64,000 bases of DNA, from contig JAURVI010000044.1 of NCBI GenBank assembly GCA_030655515.1, positions 1-64,000 of the forward strand, in the 5' to 3' direction. The notes below the pieces were generated by a model. That model did not search any database and was not told the DNA's origin. It saw only the letters and a program-made list of their open reading frames with translations. Each line of letters opens with the position of its first letter. Position 1 is the first letter of the stretch. Shown here piece after piece: positions 7,790 to 18,331 of the stretch. The stretch comes from Polaromonas sp. (lineage in GTDB: Bacteria > Pseudomonadota > Gammaproteobacteria > Burkholderiales > Burkholderiaceae_C). Both the position numbers and the translations under genes were made by a program.

Positions 7790-9205
7790 ATGACAAACAG
7801 AAGAAATTTTCTCGCAGGTGCCGGTGCAATTACCACGGCGGTCGCAGCCGCCGCCGTCAGCAAGGTCGCCATGGCCGCCCTGCCCGAGCCCGTGCTCCAG
7901 ACCAAACCCGACACCATGCCCCCGCTGACGCCGACCACGGGCCGGCCGTATAACCCGGTGGTGACGCTCAACGGCTGGACGCTTCCCTGGCGCATGAACA
8001 AGGGCGTCAAGGAATTCCACCTGGTGGCCGAACCCGTGGTGCGCGAAATGGCCCCGGGCTTCAAGGCCCACCTGTGGGGTTACAACGGCCAGTCGCCCGG
8101 GCCGACGATCGAGGTGGTCGAAGGAGACCGCGTTCGCATCTTCGTGACCAACAAGCTGCCTGAGCACACCAGCATCCACTGGCATGGGCAGCGCCTTCCC
8201 AACGGCATGGATGGCGTGGGCGGCCTGACACAAAAAGCCATCGATCCCGGCAAAACCTTTGTCTACGAGTTTGTGGCCAGGCGCCCCGGCACCTTCATGT
8301 ACCACCCGCATGCCGATGAAATGACGCAGATGGCGATGGGCATGATGGGTTTCTGGATTACCCACCCGAAAGCCAAACACCCGCTGATCGACGAGGTGGA
8401 CCGCGACTTTGTGTTCCTGCTCAACGCCTACGACATCGACCCGGGCGCCTACACGCCGAAGATCATGACCATGACCGACTTCAACCTGTGGAGCTGGAAC
8501 AGCCGGATCTTCCCCGGCATCGACCCGCTGGTGGTGCGCAAGAACGACAAGGTGCGCATCCGCATCGGCAACCTGACCATGACCAACCACCCGATGCACC
8601 TGCACGGGCATGAATTCCTGGTGACCGGCACCGACGGCGGCCCGACGCCGAAATCGACCCGCTGGTACGAGGTCACCACCGATGTGGCCGTGGGCCAGAT
8701 GCGGCAGATCGAATTTCTGGCCGATGAGGAAGGTGACTGGGCCTTCCATTGCCACAAGAGCCACCACACCATGAACGCCATGGGCCACGACGTGCCCACG
8801 ATGATTGGCGTGGACCACCGTGGCGTCGCCAAGCAAATCACCAACCTGATCCCGGACTACATGGTGATGGGCGAGCGCGGCATGGCCGACATGGCCGAGA
8901 TGGAAATGCCCTTGCCCGACAACACGGTGCCCATGATGACGGGTCAGGGTCCGTTCGGGTCGGTCGAAATGGGCGGCATGTTCTCCGTCGTCAAGGTACG
9001 CAAGCACCAGAAACCCGGGGACTATAAAGACCCGGGCTGGTACAAGCATCCGGCCGGTGAGGTGGCCTATGAATGGGCAGGTTCGCTGCCCAATCCTGCA
9101 CGCTTCGCCTCGGAGGGCGGCCAGTCCATGCCGGTTCAAAACATGCCCATGAAAGAAGTCGAAGTTCAGGTCCGCAAGCCCTCCATGGGCAATATGAAGC
9201 ATTGA
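7790..9205 (+). CDS. Multicopper oxidase (CopA/laccase-like)
   Basis: The 471-residue enzyme has a Tat-like N-terminus (NRRNFLAGAGA, cleavage near AMA|AL) and all four copper motifs: HWHGQ, YHPHADE, HPMHLHGHEF and HCHKSHHTMNAM. The last fits HCHxxxHxxxxM, giving a type 1 copper site with an axial methionine. Such enzymes oxidise Cu(I) or phenolic substrates in the periplasm and reduce oxygen to water. The C-terminal third is rich in methionine (MADMAEMEMP), which favours cuprous oxidase activity. It follows the TolC-type gene by about 30 bp and precedes a cupredoxin. Confidence 0.92.
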   Translation: MTNRRNFLAGAGAITTAVAAAAVSKVAMAALPEPVLQTKPDTMPPLTPTTGRPYNPVVTLNGWTLPWRMNKGVKEFHLVAEPVVREMAPGFKAHLWGYNGQSPGPTIEVVEGDRVRIFVTNKLPEHTSIHWHGQRLPNGMDGVGGLTQKAIDPGKTFVYEFVARRPGTFMYHPHADEMTQMAMGMMGFWITHPKAKHPLIDEVDRDFVFLLNAYDIDPGAYTPKIMTMTDFNLWSWNSRIFPGIDPLVVRKNDKVRIRIGNLTMTNHPMHLHGHEFLVTGTDGGPTPKSTRWYEVTTDVAVGQMRQIEFLADEEGDWAFHCHKSHHTMNAMGHDVPTMIGVDHRGVAKQITNLIPDYMVMGERGMADMAEMEMPLPDNTVPMMTGQGPFGSVEMGGMFSVVKVRKHQKPGDYKDPGWYKHPAGEVAYEWAGSLPNPARFASEGGQSMPVQNMPMKEVEVQVRKPSMGNMKH

Positions 9206-9242
9206 TCCATTTTTTTTAACCCCACCCCTTGAAAGGTATTTA

Positions 9243-9761
9243 ATGAAATCACGAAACATCCTGCTTGCAATTCCTGCCGCCTTGCTCGCCATGACCGCCA
9301 TGGCGGCTGGCAACCACGCTGGCGGTCATGACGGCGTCGCCGAGATCGGCAAGCCCGGCGTCGCATCCCAGGTCACGCGCACAGTGATTGTCGACATGAC
9401 CGACGATATGCGCTTTCACTCCTCGAAAATCGCCGTCAAGCAGGGTGAAACCATCCGCTTCGTCGCCAAGAACTCCGGCAAGGTCAAGCACGAAATGGTG
9501 CTGGGCACCCTGAAAGAGCTCAAGGAACACGACGAGGTGATGAAGAAAAACCCGGAGATGGAACACGCCGACGACAACATGGTCACGGTCGCGCCGGGCA
9601 AAAGCGGCGAGATCATCTGGCAATTCACCAAAGCCGGCAAGGTTGACTTCGCCTGTCTGCAGCCCGGCCACTATGACGCGGGCATGAAGGGCCTGGTGAC
9701 TGTGGCGGCGAGCAGCAAAATTCCGGTCCAGGGAGATGGCCATGCCGATCACAAGCATTGA
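9243..9761 (+). CDS. Periplasmic cupredoxin
   Basis: This 172-residue protein has a signal peptide ending near MTAMAA, then a plastocyanin/azurin-type domain. The type 1 copper ligands are visible: histidine in GKVKHEMVLG, then cysteine, histidine and methionine in FACLQPGHYDAGMKG. An N-terminal HAGGHDG and a C-terminal HADHKH segment add further metal-binding potential. It probably carries electrons or copper for the oxidase encoded just upstream. The 3' end overlaps the next gene by 26 bp, so the two are likely translated together. Confidence 0.9.
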   Translation: MKSRNILLAIPAALLAMTAMAAGNHAGGHDGVAEIGKPGVASQVTRTVIVDMTDDMRFHSSKIAVKQGETIRFVAKNSGKVKHEMVLGTLKELKEHDEVMKKNPEMEHADDNMVTVAPGKSGEIIWQFTKAGKVDFACLQPGHYDAGMKGLVTVAASSKIPVQGDGHADHKH

Positions 9762-10242
9762 GGTTTTTTCCCGTCGGTCGGCGCTGCGGTTGCCGCTGGC
9801 CATCGTCGGGGCCGCGGTTCTCGGTCAACCATTGCGAGCGCTGGCTCGCAGCGACAAAAACCAGATCACGGTCTGGAAAGACCCCAACTGCGGCTGCTGC
9901 AAGGACTGGATCAAGCACCTGGAGGCCAGCGGCTTTCAGGTGCAGGTCCACGACGCCGGCAACACAGCAGCCAGAACCCGGCTGGGCGTGCCCGAAAAAC
10001 TCGGCTCGTGCCACACCGCGCTGGTCGGCGGCTATGCCGTCGAAGGGCATGTTCCCGCCCGCGAAATCCGCCGTCTCCTGAAGGAACGTCCACAAGCCAT
10101 CGGCCTGGCCGTTCCCGGCATGCCGGTCGGCACACCGGGCATGGATGGGCCAGTCTATGGCGGGCGCAAAGACCCGTATGACGTGCTGCTCATTCGCCGT
10201 GATGGCAGCGCGCCTGTTTATCAAAGCTACCACCGCGCCTGA
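9736..10242 (+). CDS. DUF411 metal-binding protein
   Basis: The 168-residue protein has an N-terminal hydrophobic, Tat-like segment (SRRSALRLPLAIVGAAVLG). It then shows the DUF411 core with VWKDPNCGCCKDWIKHLEASG, a CxCC motif in a thioredoxin-like setting, plus GSCHTALVGGYAVEGHVPA. DUF411 proteins are recurrent partners of copper resistance operons and probably bind or shuttle Cu in the periplasm. An ATG at 9742 is an alternative start. It overlaps the cupredoxin gene. Confidence 0.88.
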   Translation: MAMPITSIEVFSRRSALRLPLAIVGAAVLGQPLRALARSDKNQITVWKDPNCGCCKDWIKHLEASGFQVQVHDAGNTAARTRLGVPEKLGSCHTALVGGYAVEGHVPAREIRRLLKERPQAIGLAVPGMPVGTPGMDGPVYGGRKDPYDVLLIRRDGSAPVYQSYHRA

Positions 10243-10253
10243 CAGGACTACCC

Positions 10254-10541
10254 ATGAAACACTTCACGACTCTTATCACCGCACTCCTGGCTTCTGCCGC
10301 TTTTGCACAGACGGCATTGCCCCTGACCGACGCAGAAGTCCGCAAGGTCGACAAAGACAACGGCAAGATCACCCTCAAGCATGGCGAGATCAAAAACCTC
10401 GACATGCCGCCCATGAGCATGGTGTTTCAGGTCAAGTATCCTGCACTGCTGGACAAGGTCAAGGCGGGAGACAAGATCAGTTTTACTGTCGACAAAATCA
10501 ACGGCGCATTCACCGTTCTTTCGATAGAGCCACGTCCATAA
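10254..10541 (+). CDS. CusF/CzcE-like periplasmic copper-binding protein
   Basis: A 95-residue secreted protein (signal peptide to about residue 18) of the small beta-barrel CusF family. The metal site is seen in LKHGEIKNLDMPPMSM. Relative to E. coli CusF (His36, Trp44, Met47, Met49), the His and two Met are conserved and the tryptophan that caps Cu(I) is replaced by Met. CusF hands Cu(I)/Ag(I) to an RND efflux pump, but no such pump is encoded nearby. It is the last gene of the copper cluster, 11 bp after the DUF411 gene. Confidence 0.85.
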   Translation: MKHFTTLITALLASAAFAQTALPLTDAEVRKVDKDNGKITLKHGEIKNLDMPPMSMVFQVKYPALLDKVKAGDKISFTVDKINGAFTVLSIEPRP

Positions 10542-10640
10542 CCGATGCCATAGCCCCGCACCCATTTTGATGGACTGCGGGCTTTTTCACGACCGGAAAA
10601 GCTTGCTGCAGCGGCCGGCGGCTCGTGCTATGGTTCGCGC

Positions 10641-12011
10641 ATGCCAAAAACCATACGCTACACCCTGCTGTCGTTGCGCGACCTGGCCGTCTCTGCCGGG
10701 CCGTTTTTACTGCTGGCGGTGGGCTTGCTGGTGCTGGCCTATGCGTGGCTGGACCCGAACCCGCCCAAGCGCGTCACCTTGGCCACCGGCCCGGCGCAAA
10801 GCGCTTACGAGGAGTTTGGCAAGCGCTACGCCCGACTTCTTGCGAAAGACGGCATCGAAGTTGTGTTGCTGCCCTCCGAAGGGTCGGCCGCCAATTTGCA
10901 GTTGCTGCGCGAGGGCAAGGCCGATCTTGGATTTGTGCAGGGCGGCACCAGCGAAGCAGGCACAGGCAACGACGAGCAACTGGAATCGCTGGGCAGCCTT
11001 TTCGTGGAACCGGTGTGGCTGTTTTACCGCGAAGACGCTGCGCGCAAGGTCGCGTCGGAGGCCAACGTGCGCAGCGCAACGCCGGAGGCTCGCGATGCGG
11101 CAGGCGTGGGGGCCACCCTCAGCACCCTGACGCAACTGCAGGGCCTGCGCGTCAACGTCGGCACACCCGGCAGCGGCGTCCCCAACCTGATGGGCAAGCT
11201 GCTGGAGAGCAACCGCATCGAAACCAGCGTCCTGAAAATCTCCCAGCTCGAGCAGACGCCGGCCACCGTCGCCTTTCTGGCCGGCGAGCTGGACGCCATT
11301 GTTTTTGCCTCGGCCCCCGAGTCATTGATGGTGCAGATGCTGCTGCAGACGCCGGGCGTCAAGCTGATGGACTTTGCGCAAAGCGAAGCCTACTCGCGCC
11401 GCTTTGCGTTCTTGAGCCCGGTCGTGCTGCCGCGCGGCGTGGTGGACCTGGCGGCCAATATTCCGCCGCAAGACGTTCGCCTGGTGGCGCCCACCACCAC
11501 GCTGCTGACGCGAACCGGCACCCACCCGGCGCTGCTGCAACTGTTTGCGCTGGCCGGCAACGAGATTCACGGCAGCGCCGGCTGGTTCAAGCGGGCGCGC
11601 GAATACCCCAACGTCAAAAACAACGAGCTGCCGGTCGCCAAAGAAGCCGAGCGCAGCATCCAGGCCGGTGCGCCACTGCTGCAGCGCTACCTGCCCTTCT
11701 GGGTCGCCAACCTGGTCGAACGCATGTGGCTGGTGATGGGCATCATCATCGCGGTGCTGCTGCCGCTGTCGCGCATCGTGCCGCCGCTCTATGAGTTTCG
11801 CGTCCGCTCGCGCATCTTCAGGTGGTACGGCCAGCTCAGGGACATCGAGCACCGCATTGAAAGCACCGGCGACAACAGCGCGCTGCTCGAAGAGCTCAAC
11901 AGCCTGGAGAACCGCGCCGAGAAAATCAGCGTGCCGCTGTCTTACACCGACGAGCTGTATGCGCTGCGCAGCAATATTCATCTGGTGCGCAAGAAGCTGC
12001 AAAGGCTGTAG
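10641..12011 (+). CDS. TAXI family TRAP-type solute-binding protein, membrane-anchored
   Basis: The 456-residue protein starts with one membrane segment (PFLLLAVGLLVLAYAW) and continues with VTLATGPAQSAYEEFGKRYA and a DLGFVQGGTS motif, both typical of TAXI-type periplasmic binding domains. A second transmembrane helix (WLVMGIIIAVLLPLSRIV, near residue 365) leads into a cytoplasmic, partly coiled tail. TAXI proteins bind small acids such as glutamate or other organic anions. No TRAP permease gene lies beside it, and the C-terminal anchor suggests a receptor-like role instead of free shuttling, which is inference. Confidence 0.8.
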   Translation: MPKTIRYTLLSLRDLAVSAGPFLLLAVGLLVLAYAWLDPNPPKRVTLATGPAQSAYEEFGKRYARLLAKDGIEVVLLPSEGSAANLQLLREGKADLGFVQGGTSEAGTGNDEQLESLGSLFVEPVWLFYREDAARKVASEANVRSATPEARDAAGVGATLSTLTQLQGLRVNVGTPGSGVPNLMGKLLESNRIETSVLKISQLEQTPATVAFLAGELDAIVFASAPESLMVQMLLQTPGVKLMDFAQSEAYSRRFAFLSPVVLPRGVVDLAANIPPQDVRLVAPTTTLLTRTGTHPALLQLFALAGNEIHGSAGWFKRAREYPNVKNNELPVAKEAERSIQAGAPLLQRYLPFWVANLVERMWLVMGIIIAVLLPLSRIVPPLYEFRVRSRIFRWYGQLRDIEHRIESTGDNSALLEELNSLENRAEKISVPLSYTDELYALRSNIHLVRKKLQRL

Positions 12012-12084
12012 CGGGAACAGCCTCCGGAGAACTTCTACCAATTCATTTTTCGGGCGAATCGCGCGCGCGCTGCGCGCGGCCTTG

Positions 12085-12486
12085 TCACAGCGGCGTGAAC
12101 ATCGGCACCATCGCGCCGCTGTCGCTGGGTTTCATCACCACCTTCACCCGGTCGCCGATGCGGATCGCGTCCAGGTCGCAATCGACAATGTTGGTCATCA
12201 TCGTCACGCCGTCGTCCAGCCGCACATAGGCGATGGCGTAGGGTACCGGCCCGACGCGGCGGCTCACGCTGAAGGTGTATATCGTGCCGATGCCGGCCGA
12301 CTCTTTCCACTCGGTCTTGTCGCTCATGCAGAACGGGCATTGGGGCCGCGGGTACCAGTGCGGCTTGTTGCACGCGCTGCAGTGCTTGATCAGAAGTTTG
12401 CCGGCATGGGTGCCGGCCCAGAAGGCTTCGTTGTCGGGGTAAATCTGCGGCGCGGGAATTTGGCGCACTTGCGTGGGGGTACTCAT
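12085..12486 (-). CDS. DUF35 OB-fold acyl-CoA-associated protein with zinc ribbon
   Basis: The 133-residue protein has a rubredoxin-like zinc ribbon (CSACNKPHWYPRPQCPFC, two CxxC knuckles) followed by an OB-fold (SAGIGTIYTFSVSRR, VRLDDGVTMMTNIVD). DUF35 proteins pair with non-decarboxylating thiolases or related enzymes, stabilising them or presenting acyl-CoA. The gene lies 4 bp downstream of the thiolase gene, so they form one transcription unit and probably one complex. Exact substrate is not known. Confidence 0.9.
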   Translation of the reverse strand: MSTPTQVRQIPAPQIYPDNEAFWAGTHAGKLLIKHCSACNKPHWYPRPQCPFCMSDKTEWKESAGIGTIYTFSVSRRVGPVPYAIAYVRLDDGVTMMTNIVDCDLDAIRIGDRVKVVMKPSDSGAMVPMFTPL

Positions 12487-12490
12487 GGTC

Positions 12491-13657
12491 TCAAGCCCTT
12501 TCCAGAATCAGGGTGGCGCTTCCGTGGCGTGAACCGAGCAAACCACCGGTGCCTTGCGCCAGCGCAAGACCACAATTTTTAACCTGCACCGCCGGGTGCG
12601 CTTCGCCGCGCAACTGCCGCACCGCCTCGATCACCTTGGTGATGCCGCCGCGATTGGCCGGGTGGTTGTTGCAAAGCCCCCCGCCGTCGGTGTTGAAGGG
12701 CAGCTTGCCGACACCCGAGATCAGGTTCCCATCGGACACGAATTTTCCGCCCTCGCCTTTTTTGCAAAAGCCCAGGTCTTCGAGCTGCATCAGCACCGTG
12801 ATGGTGAAGCTGTCGTAGATCGACACATATTGAATATCCGCCGGTGTGACGCCCGCCTCGGCGAATGCGCGTGGACCGGACCAGGCTGCGCCGGAGTAGG
12901 ACAGGTCGATGTTGCCGCTTTCCTGCCCCTTGATGGCTTCCCCCGCGCCCAGCACGTTGATCACCGGGCGCTTCAGGGAACGGGCGATCTCGGGCCGGGT
13001 CACGACCAGGGCGCCGCCGCCATCGCTCACCACGCAGCAATCGAGTTTGCGCAAGGGGTCGGAGATCAGCGGCGAGTTGACCACGTCTTCCACCGTGACG
13101 ACATCGCGCAGCATGGCATGCGGGTTGTGCTGCGCATGGTGCGATGCCGCGACCTTGATCCACGCCAGTTGCTCGGCGGTGGTGCCCCAGTCATGCATGT
13201 GGCGCTGGGCCACCATGGCGTACATGTTGACCGTGACCGGCCCGAACGGCGCCTCGAACGGCACGTCCGGCACGTTCGGGCCCCAGTTGCGCGGCTGCGT
13301 GCCGCTGGACGCTTCCGAACGCGGCCGCCCGGCCAGCGTGATCAGCGCGACGTTGCATTTGCCCGCCATGATGGCTTGCGCCGCATGCGCCACATGGATC
13401 AGGTAGGACGAGCCGCCGGTTTCGGTCGAGTCGATATGGCGCGGGTGCAGGCCAATGTAGTCGGCCATGCTGAGCATGCCCAGCCCCGGCGCGTCACCGG
13501 CGCAAAAATAGCCGTCCACGTCCTGCAGCGAAAGGCCTGCGTCCTCCAGGGCGCCGCGCGCGCACTCGGCATGCAACTGGGCCACGGTCTTGTCGGGTGC
13601 CTTGCGTGTCGGGTGCTCGAAGGCACCCGCGATGCAGGCTTGTTGTTTGATGCTCAT
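12491..13657 (-). CDS. Thiolase family protein (SCP2/acetyl-CoA acetyltransferase-like)
   Basis: The 388-residue protein belongs to the SCP-x-type thiolases. Visible features are the CGVVSDGGGALV-like segment (LDCCVVSDGGGALVVTRPE), GFCKKGEGG, and the C-terminal NTDGGGLCNNHPANRGG block, with CGLALAQGTGG near the end. Classical nucleophilic cysteine placement differs from biosynthetic thiolases, as is usual in this subgroup. Such proteins cleave or form C-C bonds in acyl-CoA chains in fatty acid, steroid or terpenoid catabolism. It is paired with a DUF35 protein downstream. The start has only a weak ribosome-binding site. Confidence 0.88.
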   Translation of the reverse strand: MSIKQQACIAGAFEHPTRKAPDKTVAQLHAECARGALEDAGLSLQDVDGYFCAGDAPGLGMLSMADYIGLHPRHIDSTETGGSSYLIHVAHAAQAIMAGKCNVALITLAGRPRSEASSGTQPRNWGPNVPDVPFEAPFGPVTVNMYAMVAQRHMHDWGTTAEQLAWIKVAASHHAQHNPHAMLRDVVTVEDVVNSPLISDPLRKLDCCVVSDGGGALVVTRPEIARSLKRPVINVLGAGEAIKGQESGNIDLSYSGAAWSGPRAFAEAGVTPADIQYVSIYDSFTITVLMQLEDLGFCKKGEGGKFVSDGNLISGVGKLPFNTDGGGLCNNHPANRGGITKVIEAVRQLRGEAHPAVQVKNCGLALAQGTGGLLGSRHGSATLILERA

Positions 13658-13675
13658 GGTTCGTTGATGTCATGA

Positions 13676-13697
13676 AAAATGATGGGGCGTTCATTTT
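13676..13697. promoter_or_regulatory. Inverted repeat in front of the thiolase-DUF35 pair
   Basis: AAAATGA (13676-13682) and TCATTTT (13691-13697) are perfect 7-bp inverted arms around an 8-base spacer, about 20 bp upstream of the thiolase start. Position and symmetry fit a repressor operator such as those of TetR-type regulators, but no regulator gene is adjacent and the assignment is tentative. Confidence 0.3.
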
Positions 13698-13845
13698 CGG
13701 TGCAACGCACCCCGTGCGCGGTCTCGTGCGTGACACGGCGCAAGCGCCATGGATTGTCGAGCCGCAATTTAAAAACTTGTCCGATGGTCCTGCGTGTTGC
13801 CGCAGGAGCGCCTGCTTGTGACGGCCTGAACTTGCCGGCACAAAC

Positions 13846-14382
13846 TCAAAGGCCCAGCGCCTTCCAGCCGTCAAGGCCGAGTTTTTCCAGCGTCTGGATG
13901 TTCTGCTCAAAAATCGCTTCGGCTTCAGGAAAAGCCGCCACCGCACGTGCCACACTTTCCTCGCGCAACAAGTGCAATATCGCAAACGGCGCACGGTTGC
14001 TGTAGTTGCTGATGTCGTCCGGTTCGGTGCCCTCGAACTGAAACCGCGGGTGAAAGCTTGCAAGCTGCACCACGCCTTCCAGCCCGTGCTCGTCCACCAC
14101 GCCTTCGGCCAGTTCGGTGAAGTCGTTGAAGTCGAGAAAGTCCGGAAACAGCGTCGGGTGAATCAGCAGCGTGGTGTCGACTTCTTCGGCAGGCGTGACC
14201 ACCAGCAGGTCCAGCTCGCGGTCCAACTCTTCGAGCAGGTCGTCGGCATGGCGCGCATGGCTGACGACCAGGCGCACCTGGTTCTTCACGTAAACCGCTT
14301 TGGCGAACGGGCACAGGTTCAGGCCGATCACGGCTTTTTCGAGCCAGTGACGCGTTTGAGTCAGGACTTCGTCGTCGGTCAT
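13846..14382 (-). CDS. DUF1415 family protein
   Basis: The 178-residue protein matches the conserved DUF1415 pattern: an early LEKAVIGLNLCPFAKAVY segment, then LLIHPTLFPDFLDFNDF and a C-terminal FHPRFQFEGTEPDDISNYSNRAPFAILHLLRE. The function is unknown; family members are cytoplasmic and widespread in proteobacteria. The start at 14382 is preferred because GGAG lies six bases before that ATG; an ATG at 14388 is also in frame. It is downstream of ettA, separated by a genomic repeat. Confidence 0.88.
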   Translation of the reverse strand: MTDDEVLTQTRHWLEKAVIGLNLCPFAKAVYVKNQVRLVVSHARHADDLLEELDRELDLLVVTPAEEVDTTLLIHPTLFPDFLDFNDFTELAEGVVDEHGLEGVVQLASFHPRFQFEGTEPDDISNYSNRAPFAILHLLREESVARAVAAFPEAEAIFEQNIQTLEKLGLDGWKALGL

Positions 14383-14451
14383 AAGCATCTCCAGGAAGCT
14401 ACACGCAATGAGCGATCGCGAGAATTCTTCAGCCCAGCAGGGGCCGCGGAA

Positions 14452-14525
14452 CCGGCTTCGCCGGGCCGCAGGCGCAGCGCCCCCTCGGGGGGCAGCGCAT
14501 TACACGAAGTGAAAAGCGTGGGGGC
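14452..14525 (+). repeat. GC-rich interspersed repeat
   Basis: The block shares GCCGGGCCGC, the perfect palindrome-like CCCCCTCGGGGGG and TTACACGAAGTGAAAAGCGT with the copies at 59309 and 59720, and its reverse complement resembles that at 1689. It sits between the ettA stop and the DUF1415 gene. Its last bases reach within a base or two of the ettA stop codon. Confidence 0.85.
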
Positions 14526-14526
14526 A

Positions 14527-16188
<1,662 letters not shown>

Positions 16189-16528
16189 CAGGATATAACT
16201 TAAAAAAAAGAAAAAACAACGCAAAAGAAACGGCCCGCATGCCGCCTGTGAGCAGGCGTCTTGCAGGTTTCCTTGCAGACTAAACACACACCGTAGCTGG
16301 GGGGTCCGGCACCTCAAATCAAGGCGCTTTTCTGGTGTGAATACCTGGATTATCGTTCCATGCGACAATGCCCAGGTTGCTGGCTCCAGTTGCCTGCAAT
16401 ATTTAGGCACACCTTCGGTGACAGTTTGGGTGCCCAGCCTGACTTTGTTCCCCATCTGCCTTTCACTGGCGGAGGCTTTCAACAGCTCCCGACAGGCCGA
16501 TCTTCAGCGCCCCAGCGGTGCATTACCA
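16189..16528. other. Divergent intergenic region between ettA and rhlE
   Basis: About 340 bases without a credible gene. An in-frame extension of rhlE exists from 16337 but encodes 64 residues unlike any helicase N-terminus. The region is more A/T-rich near 16200-16230 and 16390-16420 and must hold the promoters of both genes. RhlE-type genes often have long 5' leaders, which would fit the distance. No clear riboswitch or operator was recognised. Confidence 0.5.
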
Positions 16529-18196
16529 ATGACTTTTGAAAATCTGAATCTGGCCCCGGCCATTCTTAAAGCCGTGCTTGAGCAAGGCTACGACACACCC
16601 ACCCCCATCCAGGCCCAGGCGATTCCCGCCGTGCTGGCCGGCGGCGACCTGCTCGGCGGCGCCCAGACCGGCACCGGCAAAACGGCGGCCTTCGTGCTGC
16701 CCATGCTGCAGCGCCTGTCTTCCGAGCCAGCCCTGAAAAACAAGCGCGGCGTCAACGCCGTGCGCGCCCTCATCATGACGCCCACGCGCGAACTGGCCGC
16801 CCAGGTCGAGGAAAGCGTGCGCGTTTACGGCAAATACCTCGAACTGAGCTCCATGGCGATGTTCGGCGGTGTCGGCATGGGCGCGCAAATCGACAAACTG
16901 CGCCGCGGCGTCGATATTCTGGTCGCCACCCCCGGCCGCCTGCTCGATCACGCCAGCCAGGGCACACTGGACTTGGGCCAGGTACAAATCCTGGTGCTCG
17001 ACGAAGCCGACCGCATGCTCGACATGGGCTTCATCCACGACATCAAGAAAGTGCTGGCCCTGGTGCCCAAGCAGAAGCAGTCGCTGCTGTTCAGCGCGAC
17101 CTTCAGCGATGAAATCCGCGAGCTGGCCAACGGCCTGCTGAAAAATCCGCAAAGCATCCAGGTCACGCCGCGCAACACCACGGTGCAGCGCATCACGCAG
17201 ACGATTCACCCCGTCGGCCGCAGCAAGAAGAAAGCGCTGCTCACGCACATCATCAACGAGCACAACTGGAGCCAGGTGCTGGTGTTCACCCGCACCAAGT
17301 TCGGCGCCAATAATGTGGCCGAGCACCTGACGAAAAACGGCATCCCCGCGATGGCGCTGCATGGCAACAAGAGCCAGACCGCCCGTACCCAGGCCCTGCA
17401 GGACTTCAAGAGCGGCAGCATACGCGCGCTGGTGGCCACCGACATCGCCGCCCGCGGCATCGACATCGATGAGCTGCCACACGTCGTGAACTACGAAATC
17501 CCCAACGTCAGCGAAGACTATGTGCATCGCATCGGCCGCACCGGCCGCGCCGGCAACAGCGGCGAGGCCGTGAGTCTGGTGTGCCTGGACGAAGAAGGCT
17601 TCATGCAGGACATCGAGCGCTTCACCAAGCAGAACATCGAAAAAGTCATCGTGCCCGGTTTTGAAGCCGAGCCCGGCGAAAAAGCCGAGCCGCTGGCCAT
17701 GGGCCGCCAGACCATCTGGGGCGGCCTGGGCAAACCGCCCAGTCGCGACGTGATGCAGGCCGCGGCCAAGGCCGCGCGCAGCGAAATGATGACACGCGTG
17801 CGTGAGAACAAACCTCAGTCAGGCCGTGGCGCCGGCAATGCAGGCGGCGGTGGCGGCAATGGAAGAGGCCGCAACGGCGGTGGCGGGCGCAGCCAGCCCC
17901 AGGGCGGCCAGCCGCGCCAGAACTCGGACTACTCGCAAGGCGGCCGGCCGGCACAACAGCAAGCGCGCAACCCCAATGCACAGGCACCAAGACACCGCGA
18001 CCCCGAGGAACGCGGTGACGCACAACCCACCAGCCATGTCTCCTCAGGGTTCCCCTCATCGGGCCAGCCCACGGGCGGCAACCGCGGCAGCTTCCGCGGC
18101 GGTCGGCCAGCCGGCGGCGGACGATCCGGTGGCCCGGGTGGCCGGAGCAACGGGTCGGGCCGCTCCGGCAATTCTGGCTCGTTTACGGGCCGATAG
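16529..18196 (+). CDS. rhlE: DEAD-box RNA helicase RhlE
   Basis: The 555-residue helicase has the Q-motif ([13 protein letters not shown]), motif I AQTGTGKT (residues 45-52), [19 protein letters not shown], the DEAD box in [21 protein letters not shown], and the C-terminal motifs [12 protein letters not shown] and [10 protein letters not shown]. The last 120 or so residues are low-complexity and rich in Gly, Arg, Asn and Gln, an RNA-binding tail typical of RhlE. It remodels rRNA and mRNA in ribosome assembly and cold adaptation. The start at 16529 is chosen because MTFENLNL aligns with RhlE N-termini. Confidence 0.93.
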   Translation: MTFENLNLAPAILKAVLEQGYDTPTPIQAQAIPAVLAGGDLLGGAQTGTGKTAAFVLPMLQRLSSEPALKNKRGVNAVRALIMTPTRELAAQVEESVRVYGKYLELSSMAMFGGVGMGAQIDKLRRGVDILVATPGRLLDHASQGTLDLGQVQILVLDEADRMLDMGFIHDIKKVLALVPKQKQSLLFSATFSDEIRELANGLLKNPQSIQVTPRNTTVQRITQTIHPVGRSKKKALLTHIINEHNWSQVLVFTRTKFGANNVAEHLTKNGIPAMALHGNKSQTARTQALQDFKSGSIRALVATDIAARGIDIDELPHVVNYEIPNVSEDYVHRIGRTGRAGNSGEAVSLVCLDEEGFMQDIERFTKQNIEKVIVPGFEAEPGEKAEPLAMGRQTIWGGLGKPPSRDVMQAAAKAARSEMMTRVRENKPQSGRGAGNAGGGGGNGRGRNGGGGRSQPQGGQPRQNSDYSQGGRPAQQQARNPNAQAPRHRDPEERGDAQPTSHVSSGFPSSGQPTGGNRGSFRGGRPAGGGRSGGPGGRSNGSGRSGNSGSFTGR

Positions 18197-18198
18197 CA

Positions 18199-18262
18199 GG
18201 CCCCCACGCCCGCTCACGGCGTGTTGTGGCCCTCTGGCCGGGCTTGCTTGGGGCGGCCCGGC
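18199..18262 (-). repeat. Degenerate copy of the GC-rich interspersed repeat
   Basis: Immediately after the rhlE stop the sequence GGCCCCCACGCC...GGCTTGCTTGGGGCGGCCCGG resembles the element at 1689, with drift in the middle. It lies between convergent rhlE and cupin genes. No T-run follows, so termination activity is uncertain. Confidence 0.6.
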
Positions 18263-18331
18263 GGCTGCGCGCCAAAACCCGGAGAATGGGCCTGGACGGC
18301 GGCACACCGACACTGGCCGCAAACGCGTCCG

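Noticed and set aside
7637-9313. 558-codon minus-strand open frame rich in His/Gly
   Set aside because: It is the mirror of the multicopper oxidase gene; no domain character and the plus-strand gene is unmistakable.
16337-16528. 64-residue N-terminal extension of RhlE
   Set aside because: It has no similarity to helicase N-termini; MTFENLNL at 16529 matches the family start.
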